Origin: Symbiodinium natans
Taxonomy: Eukaryota; Sar; Dinophyceae; Suessiales; Symbiodiniaceae
Assembly (NCBI GenBank): GCA_905221605.1
Contig: CAJNDS010002185.1
Location: 326,390-390,389 of the forward strand
Direction: 5' to 3'
Length of the DNA stretch: 64,000 nucleotides
In this document: positions 54,200 through 64,000 of the stretch, one piece after another
Numbering within the stretch: position 1 is the stretch's first letter
Layout: each line of letters begins with the position of its first letter
The notes under the pieces: model-generated
Told to the model about the DNA's origin: nothing
Databases searched by the model: none
What the model saw: only the letters and a program-made list of their open reading frames with translations
Made by a program: the position numbers and the translations under genes

Positions 54200-57100
54200 G
54201 GTTTAGGGTTTAGGGTTTCGGCTTTCGGGTTTAAGGTTTAGGGTTTAGGGTTTAGGGTTTAGGGTTTCGGGTTTCGGGTTTAGGGTTTAGGGTTTAGGGT
54301 TTAGGGTTTAGGGTTTAGGGTTTAGGGTTTAGGGTTTAGGGTTTAGGGTTTAGGGTTTAGGGTTTAGGGTTTAGGGTTTAGGGTTTAGGGTTTAGGGTTA
54401 CGGCGTCAGGGCTTGGAGGGTCGGGCTTAGGGTATAGGGTTTAGAGTCTAGGCTTACGAAGCCCTGAACCACAAACCCGGAGACCGAAGCCTTAACAGTT
54501 CCTTTCACGAAGGACGTCGTGCCGATGGGAATGAGGGCTGTTGGCTCCACTCCTTTAGGGTTTTGACGGTTTAGGGTGTAGGGTTTAGGTGTAGGGCTGC
54601 CTAAACTCTAAACCCTTTTCTGCGGGCTTCTGCTTTGCTGCCTTTCTCTTGGACCCTCTTGCGTTGGATTCTGAGCCCCAACCCACAACCGAAGCCGCAG
54701 AACGCCCCAAACCCAAAACCTGCCGAAAGCCTGAATCCCCACACACCCCTGGGCTCCGGATTTAAACGTACGTGAAGACTGCATGTCCCCCAAGCTCTTG
54801 CCTAGCCACACCCTCAGCCCAAAACCGTAATCTCCCGCAAAGGTCCCTAAAGCTCGTCCGCGGCGCTGCGGGACGTGCGCAAGGGGTGTTGGAAACGCGG
54901 CCCGCCTGGATGCGAGCAGTTTGCAGAAGGTTGAAACCCCGCATCGACACATGGCGTCCCCGGGGTTTGGGGTTTAGGGTTTAGGGTTTAGGGTTTTTCG
55001 GGTTTTTAGGGTCTTTAAAGTTTTTAGGGTTTAGGGTTTAGGGTTCCAGCTTTCCCGAAGGGGTTTAGGGTTTACGGTTGAGGGGCTCAAGAGTCTTGGA
55101 CAAGGAGCGATGTGACTGACAGCGAAATTGTGATGGCAGACCCCCCCTTGGTTTTTCAACTCACGACGCCCCGCAAACCCTCTTGTAGGGCTTGCGGTGT
55201 TTTGCTGAGTCTACTGCTGGGCCTAAGGGGCATTACCAGGGTGGGGGCGGAAAGAAAGCAACCTGGCAGGCGTTTGCGGGGGCCAATGCGGCCCAGAGGC
55301 ACTTCGTGCGTCAAGGGCGCGTACCCGGCCACTCTTCTAAAAAAAGACTGCGGGAGGACGGCAGGCAAACTTCCCCCTCTGGGTAAGCCCTGTCTACCAA
55401 CAAAAACCCAATATGGACTCACTGAACCCTTAACCAAGTGAGGGGTCCCTCAACGCCTGGCCGGCAGCCAGCACTATCCAAAAAATTTAGATAATTGCCA
55501 ACATTAGCCCTTCTCATCCCTTTCCAACACAACTGTCACAATCCCCCTGCACCCTAAACCTTCTCAAAACAACACCTCATACCAAAATGAAAAGGGAATA
55601 CTGCTCAGAGTGCAATGCCTTATGATCCGCAAACCCTAACCTGCCGAAAGCACCGTGTCCTCTCAAGATCTCAATGTCCATACATGTACATATTATACAT
55701 CTCTTCAGCCCCTAGACCCAAAGCCTAAACACAAAACCCTACACCCTAAACCCTAAACCCTAAACCCTAAACCCTAAACCCTAGCGCCCATACGGATGGC
55801 TTCGAGGTTTAGGGCTTATCCACGCCTCGGCTGCTTGTGGAGTTTAGGCTCGCAACCCTATCCCCCAAACCCCAAACCCAAAACCTTAAACCTTCAACCC
55901 TACACCCTCAGGCTTATTAGGGTTTCGCTTTCGCAGTTGATGCTGCGAAAGCTCGCATGTTGGGCCTATAGGGCTCTCGCAACTTATGGATTCAGGGTTT
56001 AAGGTTTAGGGTTTAGGGTTTCGGGTTTCGGGTTTCGGGTTTCGGGTTTCGGACAATAGGTTCCCTGACGCCGGCTTAGGCATTTCTCGCTTTTCTCGGG
56101 CTGCAATCGATGAGAAGGCCGAGCCTTCGATCGCCCGCACCCTTGAACCCATTGAAGCCTTAGAACCCCTGACCCTAAACCCCTAAAACCCTAAACCCCT
56201 AAACCCTAAACCCCTAAACCCTAAACCCCTAAACCCCTAAACCCCTAAACCCCTAAACCCTAAACCCTAAACCCTAAACCCTAAACCCTAGACTTCCCTA
56301 AACGCCCGGCGGCGGTGTCTGAAACAGGCCCCTGTACGGAGGGGTCGTGACATATTCGGACACCCGGCTGGCGCCCCGAGGACGCTTCTTCGTGTTTGTC
56401 AGTATGTTTAGGGTTTAGGGTTTAGGGTTTAGGGTTTAGGGTTTAGGATTTAAGGTTTAGGGTTTAAAGTTTAGGGTTTAGGGTTTAGGGTTTAGGGTTT
56501 AGGGTTTAGGGTTTAGGGTTTAGGGTTTAGGGTTTAGGCTTCCAATACCGACCTCATATATGCAATGCTCCAACAATGCATATGACTTTTCTTGGGATGT
56601 TGACTATGTTGACTATGAGCCACGGTCGATGAGTAACATTATTGTTCTTGCTAGCTCTTGTCGCTCTTTCCGATACTGCTGTCATTGATTAGCTATTGAC
56701 TCCTCGAGCCCTGCTCGTTGCTCTTGCCAGGCCTGTTCCACCTGGTGCGGGGGAGGTTCAGGGTACTTTTAACCCCAGCAACCCCCTAAGTCCCCGAAGT
56801 AGGCGAAAAGTAGACTTCTACTTGGGCTCTAAATAATCTCCAAGCCCCAAACCCTGAAGGTTCTTAGAAGCTTCGGCTTGAGGTTGATTGCGGCCGTGAC
56901 GGCTTCGTAGGGTGCTTAGAGGGCTGCTCGGGGGTTGTTAATGAAATTGGCGGCCTTGGGGCCTGTCAATGATACCCTAAACCCCGGCCAGCCCTTAAAC
57001 CTGAAACCCTAAACCCCTAAACCCCGGCTAAACCCCAAACCGCAACAGCCGAAACCCTAAACCCCGAAATCCTAAAACCTAAACCTTAAACCCTAAACCC

Positions 57101-58441
57101 TAAACCCCACACCCGGCTCCCTCGCGCCAGCGCACAAAGAGTTGAGTCGACTGCGTCGCGTGTAAAATTGGGTGCTTGAGCACGGAATGCAACTTCCTGC
57201 GGGGACCCGGATTAGGGTTTAGGGTTTAGGGTTTAGGGGTTTAGGGTTTAGGGTTTAGGGTTTAGGGTTTAGGGGTTTAGGGGTTTAGTTAGGGTTTAGG
57301 GTTTAGGGTTTAGGGCTTAGGGCTTAGGGCTTAGGGCTTAGGGCTTAGGGCTTAGGGCTTAGGGCTTAGGGCTTAGGGCTTAGGGCTTAGGGCTTAGGGC
57401 TTAGGGCTTAGGGCTTAGGGCTTAGGGCTTAGGGCTTTAGGGCTTAGGGCTTAGGGCTTAGGGCTTAGGGCTTAGGGCTTAGGGCTTAGGGCTTAGGGCT
57501 TAGGGCTTAGGGCTTAGGGCTTAGGGCTTAGGGCTTAGGGAAAGCCTGAAGCGCAAACCCCCAAACAGGGGACCTCACATCATCAGCCCCGAGCTGCCGA
57601 ACTTAAGCCCTAGATTTGTAACCCCAACCCCGATAAAACCCAGGGTTTAGGGTTTAGGGTTTAGGGTTTAGGGTTTAGGGTTTAGGGTTTAGGGTTTAGG
57701 GTTTAGGGTTTAGGGTTGTGTTAGGTGTAAGGCCTATGAAAATTCAAAACCCTCAAAACCCTAGAAACCCACCAAAAACCGAAGGAAAAACAACTGAAAA
57801 CCCTAAACTCTTTGAAGCCCCAGACCCCTTAGGCCTTCCAGTACGACCTTTGAGCCTCAGTCCCGCAGGGAAGTCATTAGCTCGGGCGGCAAGGCGTGGG
57901 CCACGAGCCCGAAACCCTAAACCCTAAACCCTAAACCCTAAACCCTAAACCCTAAACCGCCTAATCCCCCTAAACCGCCTAAACCCCACACCTTAAAGCC
58001 CGTAGGCCTAGCCCAGCCTGCCACCCCTCACTGCCTGTTGGGCAATGCGGCTCTGGCTCTGCGCCTGAGGCAACACTGTGCCCAGCACGTCACACAAGCT
58101 GGGTTTGGGGTTTAGGGTTTAGGCGGTTTAGGGTTTAGGGGCTAGGGTTTAGGGTTTAGGATTTAGGGTTTAGGGTTTGGGGTTTAGGGTTGAAGGGTTT
58201 AAGGCTTGTTCAAGACATGATCGGGCCGAGAGGTTCTGGGGCTAAGGCCTAAGGGTTTCGAGGCCTGCAGGTAGAGGGGATCGAAAAGCTTAAGGATTGC
58301 AAGGCTTGAAGAACTTGGGAAATTTTGGGGGGTTCAGGGCATTAAGGACTGTAAGGATGTAAGGACTTCAGGATTCTCGATATTTTGGGGGGGTTGTTGA
58401 GGACAGCTAAGGATTCACTTCCTTGGCGCCCGGACTCTTGT
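54200..58441. other. Intergenic, copy A end to copy B start
   Basis: TTTAGGG 54200-54400; unique DNA 54600-55720 with no recognised protein (several short overlapping frames only); CCCTAAAC 56162-56290; TTTAGGG 56405-56538; TTTAGGG then CTTAGGG 57210-57540; TTTAGGG 57640-57715; CCCTAAA 57910-57958. Confidence 0.65.
57315..57540. repeat. Homogeneous (CTTAGGG)~32 array
   Basis: About 32 CTTAGGG units with one inserted T, entered directly from TTTAGGG at 57300. The longest pure variant block in the window. Confidence 0.93.
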
Positions 58442-60128
58442 TCACTCCACCCTGCCCGGGATCTGGATGCCCATCTCGTAACCTTAGCTCAAGGGCGCGA
58501 AGACTTGAAGCATTGGGCTTAGGGTTTAGGGTTTAGGGCCGTTGTTGGTTTAGGGTTTAGGGTTTAGGGTTTAGGGTTTAGGGTTTAGGGTTTAGGGTTT
58601 AGGGTTTAGGGTTTAGGGTTTAGGGTTTAGGGTTTAGGGTTTAGGGTTTAGGGTTTAGGGCAGGATGTTGGGGTTTAGGCTGTTTCGGGTCTTTGGGTTT
58701 CGGAGCAGCTGCACCAACTAAACCCAAACCCTAAATCCCAAACCCTAAACCCCAAACCCTAAACCCCAAACCCTAAACCCTAAACCCCAAACCCTAAACC
58801 CTAAACCTTAAACCCCAAACCCTAAACCCCAAACCCTAAACCCCAAACCTAAACCCCAAACCCCTTTGAGTTTTAGGGTTCGTGCATCCCGGGCTCCCAG
58901 GAAGAACTGCCGCCAGGAGGCCGCCAAACGGCTTGGTGGCCATGACGTAGACTGGGAAGGAGATGTACACGAGCCCCATGACGATCCTGGCAGGGTTTAG
59001 GGTTTAGGGTTTAGGGTTTAGGGCTTAGGGCTTAGGGTTTAGGGTTTAGGGTTTAGGGTTTAGGGTTTAGGGTTTAGGGTTTAGGGTTTAGGCTGAGAGT
59101 TCAAGGCCTCCTAGAGTTTCGGGTTGGGGACTTATAGAGTTTTGGGACTAGGGTTTTAGGTTGGGGGACACGTTTCATGGCCTCCCTAGCCTACACTCAG
59201 GGTTTAGGGTTTAGGGTTTAGGGTTTAGGGTTCAGGGTTTAGGGTTTAGGGTTTAGGGTCTCAACACACCATAAAGCAAAATTTTGGGAACTCTGGGCCG
59301 TCTCTTTCGGGGGGGAACATCACAAGTAAACCGCGCAAAACGCCCCTCATTAAACATACGTCCTGCCCAAAACCCCAATCAAGCCTTGAACACTCAACCC
59401 CCAGATCCCCTTCAACCCTCAATCCTACACAACCCTAAAGCCCCCTGAAACCCTAAGCCCGAACAAAACCCTCAACTCCAAACCCCGAAAACCCCCTCAG
59501 CCCCAAACGCCCTGAAACCCTCGACTATGCAAACCGCGTCATGAGAAAAAGATGAAGTTCGGAGCCAGAGCGAATTTTGTTACGGCTGCTACGGCATGTA
59601 GGGTAGCTTCTACGCACTTCGGGGTTTGATGGGGTCGGGGGTGGTGGGGGGGGGGGTCGGGGGGTTAACCCTACGAAACCCCGAACCCTTCAGCCCCCAA
59701 AGGTTCCATTCGGCGGCCAGGGCACATGATGCCGTAGCCGATGAGCTCCACGCGCCAAATGTGACCGCGGGGGATGCCAAGCACGGGCGTCACCTGAAGG
59801 CACTTGAGGGGATACGAGGTGTTGAGAGGGTTTGTGCAGGGTTTATGGAGGGCGTTTAGAACGGTTATGATTCGGAGCGCAGTCGTCGAGATGTAAGAGC
59901 CAGAAAATCGGAGGAGCCAAGAGTAGCCTCGGAATAACAGGGTGCCCTTTTTGGTGTGCAGGGGCTTATAAGGGAACCTCAACCCTAAAAAAAGAAAATG
60001 AAGGCCTATTCTGGGTCCTGGTATACACTATCACGAGAAGACGCTCGGAAAAATATGGAGCCTTCTTCCAGCCGACGCAGGCGTGGTACATGAAGATGAA
60101 CACGGAGAAGATGTAGAAGAAGGACCAC
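58442..60128 (-). CDS. Copy A: 3' end of the fusion gene (last exons only)
   Basis: Exons: 60062-60128 (3' part of exon 25: [22 protein letters not shown]), 59726-59793 ([22 protein letters not shown]), 58922-58986 ([21 protein letters not shown]) and 58442-58482 ([15 protein letters not shown]). The acceptor of the first exon splits exon 25 before the Trp codon, a position used by no other copy. The upstream half of exon 25 and exons 1-24 are not found between 60129 and 64000. Either they lie beyond the window, with a retroelement inside this intron, or the copy is truncated. Confidence 0.75.
58540..59260. repeat. Telomeric arrays in copy A introns 26-27
   Basis: TTTAGGG 58547-58660; CCCTAAA/CCCCAAA 58727-58862; TTTAGGG 58993-59093 and 59198-59258, around exon 27. 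Confidence 0.88.
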
Positions 60129-61129
60129 CTGGGGGAGTTTCCGAACATAGGGGTACCTTCCTATGGAAGGGAATCCAACTATTTGGGTGTCTATATTAGG
60201 GGTACCTTTCTTTTGGGGGTTTCCTTTAAAGGGACTATAGTACTTTTGGCACTTTGGGGTCTATAAGGGGCACCCCCTATCTACGAAAATCCCCACCTGG
60301 CTTCCACTGGGATCCTGCCCCCTTTGATCCCTCCCCAATCTCTAACTCCAAACCCATATGGGGATTTCCGAAAAAAGGGGGCACCTTATTGGGTGTCCTG
60401 AGTATAAGGGAATCCTACTAGTTGGGGGTCTAAAGTCGGGGGTCCCTTATATCTGTACTAACAGTCCTTAGGGAGTCTAGTAGGGGGTACCTACTCCCTA
60501 CTAAGGACTGTTAGTATAAAGGGGGGACATCACCCTAAACCCTAAACCCTAAACCCTAAACCCTAATTGCGCTGAGCCCCCGACTTCAAAGCCTTAAGGG
60601 CTTAGGGTTTTAGGGTTTAGGGTTTAGGGGTTTAGGGTTTAGGGTTTTAGGGTTTAGGGTTTAGGGTTTAGAGTTTAGGGTTTAGGGTTTAGGGTTTAGG
60701 GTTTAGGGTTTAGGGTTTAGGGTTTAGGGTTTAGGGTTTAGGGTTTAGGGTTTAGGGTTTAGGGTTTAGGGTTTAGGGTTTAAGGGTTTAGGGTTTAAGG
60801 GTTTAGGGTTTAGGGTTGTGGGTTTTAAGCCTTATTCACCCCCCAAACGCCAAACTTCGAAACCCCAAAACCCCAAGCTTCAAAGCCTTGAACCCTCGAA
60901 GCCCCAAACTTCGAATCCCTCACAGCTGAGCTTTGGGATGTCCCCCCCTTTTATGCTATAACAGCTCCCTAAGTTTTTTACAGCAGGTCACTTGCCAGCC
61001 ACACGAGCCTCGAAGCAATGTCCACCGCGATCTGAAAGCTGAGCTTTGCGCGAAGACGAAATTATGCGAATTCAGGCCATGAGAAAGATAGGAGAAGAAG
61101 AGAAGAAAGATGGGAGGAGACAAACTACA
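60129..61129. other. DNA between copy A exon 25 and the retroelement
   Basis: A series of GGGGTAC/CCCTTATA motifs (60146-60530) includes a strong hairpin, followed by CCCTAAA (60534-60565) and TTTAGGG (60600-60830) arrays in opposite orientation, then unique DNA. No exon of copy A was found. Confidence 0.65.
60456..60516. repeat. Perfect 16-bp inverted repeat (hairpin)
   Basis: TACTAACAGTCCTTAG at 60456-60471 and its reverse complement at 60501-60516, with further partial pairing inside (GGGAGT / ACTCCC). Confidence 0.9.
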
Positions 61130-63805
61130 CTATTTGGGGAGAAATTCCCAGGATGGCGTAAAGTGAGCATTGGGGCGGCTCCGCGCTAATGCATTGCGAC
61201 TAGCATGACTGGAACAACGGCTGAGAAGAAAACCCCATACGATGTGAGGACAGCTGAAGTTCCTACGCGCGCAAATGCCAGCAGCCGAACCGCCTGTAAA
61301 GCACTTGAGGTGTGAAATATTTGTAAACCCCTTCGCAGGTGCGCCAGCTGCTACGAGCAGCTTTACAGAATGATCTCGAAAACGTCGGGTAAGAAGGCTT
61401 AAGCGGGTATGGGGTTCGAGCAAACCCTTTACAACCCCAAACTCACCTATGAAATCGAAAACCAACTCCTGCCATGTGACTCTAGCATCTGAAACACTAG
61501 CGTCATTAGGGTAGTGCCACCGGTCTTGAGACCAGAACTCCAGCAAGTTTTGCAGAAATCGGGAGTTGGGGTGCCTTGACCAGTCAGTACTTTGTACCGC
61601 GACTGCAGGCCCTAGTCCCCATGAGTGAGCTCGCGCGAATACTGCCCAATATGCTGGGTAACGTTGACGGAGGCACTGCCACAGATTTTGACGTACGGGG
61701 CGTGACAATCGTACACATTCAAGAAACACCTGGTCAGAAACTTGAAGTGTCGAACCCTTACAAACTAGGCAGTGTCCCTGACAACAATTGCTCTTTGACC
61801 GGATGCGAACAGTTGGTACGCAGCGACACTGAGTGTCTGTAGCTGGTTTTCCCGCATCAAAGGGGATCTGCAAACAGTTTAGGCGTTTGACAAGGGAAGC
61901 TACAAGGTGCGTCTGCAGGTCCAGACCTGCCGACACTTCGCCTACGAGAGCGTCGCGCTTGGTCTGTAGCAAGCTACGCGCTGCCTCTTTAGCCAGCTCA
62001 TCTGCAGCTGCATTATTCTTAGTGAACCATGGATGTTGCACGTGTAGCCTACCCGACACACGCGCTTTAACCTTGGAAATGGTAACCACCCCGGCTCGTC
62101 CCTTGTACGCTGCAGAGACTGCAGTCCACAAATCGGGGTTGTCCAGCTTTGCAATTAAGCGGGGTCGAATTCATGCCGGCTGAGCCATGAAAACGTGTTT
62201 ACAAGATGCGCGCAGTCAGAAACTATGCACAAGTCACCTCGGGACAGAGCTAACGCCAGATAAACAGCATGTATTTCAGCCCGAGTAGATGAGTGATCTG
62301 CACCCGGGGTGGCTTCTGCATAGGTTTTTAAGCGAGCCAGTTGGCTTCCAATTGGCCCATGGGTCGAAGTTGGCTGCTGACGTGGATGGCTGCGACGAAG
62401 CCGTTGAGACATCCGAAAGGGTTTGCGCCATGGGCATCTCGAGCTTCTTGATGACACTGCCGCTTTGCTGGTGGGCTGCAGCCTTCGGCCTTTGCTGCGA
62501 CCGCTGCTCGATGGTGTACTTCTGGATTACGATGGGCCCTGCAGAGGTGACAAAGCGCCAGTCCGGAGGGTCTTCGTTAGAACCAACGAACACAATCGCG
62601 AGCTCATTGAGATGCACCACCCTTAAAGGTATGACAATCCACCCCAGTCCCTCAAGAGAGCTGGCTACTACCTTGAGAGATGCACCGGTAGGAAATCCCA
62701 AGCACTCGTACTGATCAACGATCTTGATGCTGATGTTTTTCTCGGAAAACCTGTCCGAGTTCGGGTAGATTGCTCGCCGCATGTCGGCAATGTGCTCGTC
62801 CTTTACACGAATATAACGTGCACCTTGTGGCCCAAAGCATCCCAGAAAACCCTCCTGGCGTTCGAACTTCTTGTACAAAGACGATAAACATCCTGCATGA
62901 TCAACACGCAAAAGTTCTAGGCCGGATTCTGCGGGATCAGATGGGCGACGACAGGGTCGAACTTGCACAGAGAAAGCGCCACTTTTCACATATAGCCTGT
63001 CTCTTGTTTCATATGGAATCAGGAGCCGCTTGCACACGTAGTCCTGTTTGACGACTGTGCGATGCTGAATGGACGTCTTGTCGATTCCAAACGCGGTGAG
63101 CAAGGAAAGTACGTATTCGTCCAAAGTGTTGGATAAACGGTACTTCTCCCAGTCCTCGCCACTGGAATCTGACTTTCGCAACTCAATGAGCACAGCGATC
63201 ATTGATTTCACCTCAACTCGAAGAGCATCATCATCGTATGAGGCCTGGACAAAGTCGCAGGGATCGGTAGCCAAATTCGTGATGGTAACGGCGCGAGGTT
63301 CACAAACGCCACAAACTGGATCTAACACCGTGACTACTGTTTCCACGACGCGCGACTCCTCCACTCCAAAGGCAACGATTTTGTTCTTGACATAGCCCTT
63401 TGTGAGGAGGAAGAATACGGAGCACGTTTCAAGAGAACTCAGCGTTTGAACTGTGGCTATGTTGGCAAAACTCCATCCGATGGATTCGTTGTGCACGCAC
63501 TCAATGCCGATTTGCTGGAACCCTTCTAATGGTTTTCCAGTTACTATGCGCAGCTGGCTTGGGTCATCGAGGGATAGACCTTTGCTGGCTCCTTTAGTCT
63601 CCCATGGCGCACGCTTTGCTGGTTGCATGGCTCGAAGAAATGGTCGAAAAGGTGACTCAGTAAGATAACCACAACAACTACCCACAACAGAACCATCACC
63701 GAAATCACTAGCCGAAGAGGCCCTATCAAAAAAGTCAGTGTGAGTAGCCACTAACCAATACCAAAAGAGGCTGAAAACCCAAACCACCATAGCGAAGGTG
63801 CTCAT
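61130..63805 (-). pseudogene. Decayed dinoflagellate retroelement (ORF1-like plus RNase H region)
   Basis: A 509-codon frame runs from 63805 to 62276 (N-terminal hydrophobic segment VVWVFSLFWYWLVA; later text LGWIVIPLRVVHLNELA and DPWANWKPTG). The last motif resembles ORF1-like proteins of dinoflagellate retroelements. Immediately after it, in another frame (62457-62155), comes an RNase H-like stretch (ATPGADHSSTRAEIHAVYLALAL, DCAHLV), and after a further frameshift 62131-61130 continues with NNAAADELAKEAA (the last RNase H Asp region) and a Cys/His-rich tail. No reverse transcriptase motif is visible between them, so an internal deletion and at least one frameshift are likely. Assignment to a non-LTR class is inferred from the C-terminal layout. 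Confidence 0.55.
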
Positions 63806-64000
63806 TAGTGCTACCTACACGTAGCCTTCCAGCTTCCACCACTAGGAGGTTAGCACCACAGGACGACCAGAGGCCACGCCGAAGCTCTGAGCAACGACAG
63901 CTGAAATGCGAAACCGTAAGCCCTGTTTTTACCTTAGAAAAGCAGCTCCAGGTAATTCATAGGGGGATGCTGGCCCGAAAACCAGTGTTAGCACTCTATA
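63806..64000. other. Right edge, upstream of retroelement frame
   Basis: About 195 bp of non-repetitive DNA with no telomeric heptamers and no recognised gene. Confidence 0.5.

Noticed and set aside
55112-55441. 109-codon plus-strand frame
   Set aside because: An overlapping minus-strand frame of similar length exists and neither shows a domain, so coding cannot be supported.

Overview
This window looks like nuclear DNA of a core dinoflagellate. The reasons are: (i) the Arabidopsis-type telomere heptamer TTTAGGG/CCCTAAA fills introns and intergenic DNA; (ii) splice donors are mostly GC, with some GA and GT, and acceptors are almost always AG followed by an exonic G, which is the known dinoflagellate pattern; (iii) there is an intronless ankyrin protein with the MLRVWAVSG ubiquitin-like start that I recall from symbiodiniacean proteomes; (iv) genes lie in a unidirectional tandem array. 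I cannot name the species.

The window is dominated by one gene repeated head-to-tail five times on the minus strand. In order of transcription they are copy A (58442-60128, 3' end only), B (40689-54174), C (24847-35724), D (10214-20883) and E (268-7112, 5' part only). Hand assembly of copy C gives 28 exons totalling 3162 nt, an open frame of 1053 residues plus TGA. Exon lengths repeat exactly between copies, which supports the model. The predicted protein is one polypeptide with: a soluble-type (Osm1/Fcc3-like, non-covalent FAD) fumarate reductase flavodomain (about 1-495); an Ala/Gly linker; a cytochrome b5 domain; a Gly-rich linker; a second, nearly identical b5 domain; and a C-terminal membrane domain resembling the single-subunit di-haem cytochrome b of succinate dehydrogenase/fumarate reductase (SdhC b558 family). 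No iron-sulfur subunit is present. The inference is a one-chain quinol:fumarate reductase in which b5 haems replace the Fe-S wire.

The introns are the second story. Exons 1-9 and 25-28 are 31-145 nt islands in long introns made largely of TTTAGGG-type arrays, in both orientations. Exons 10-24 have mostly short, non-telomeric introns. Intron content differs between paralogues: at least six sites carry an intron in some copies and none in others. Several of the copy-specific introns have the anatomy of a DNA transposon: CTT...AAG termini, in places clear terminal inverted repeats, and 4-bp target-site duplications. One duplication copy supplies the G(A/C/T) donor, the element's end supplies AAG, and splicing restores the coding sequence exactly. 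One shared intron exists as 71, 125 and 813 bp in copies B, C and D, with telomeric content rising from none to dozens of units.

Other content: an ankyrin-repeat gene (37256-38359) between copies B and C; a decayed retroelement (61130-63805) upstream of the visible part of copy A; and low-complexity tracts (poly-G/T, AT-rich, CCAT, homogenised heptamer variants). Copy D carries frame-breaking lesions in exons 9-10, yet its 3' half is essentially identical to copy C, pointing to recent conversion or duplication. I saw no tRNA, rRNA or CRISPR array.
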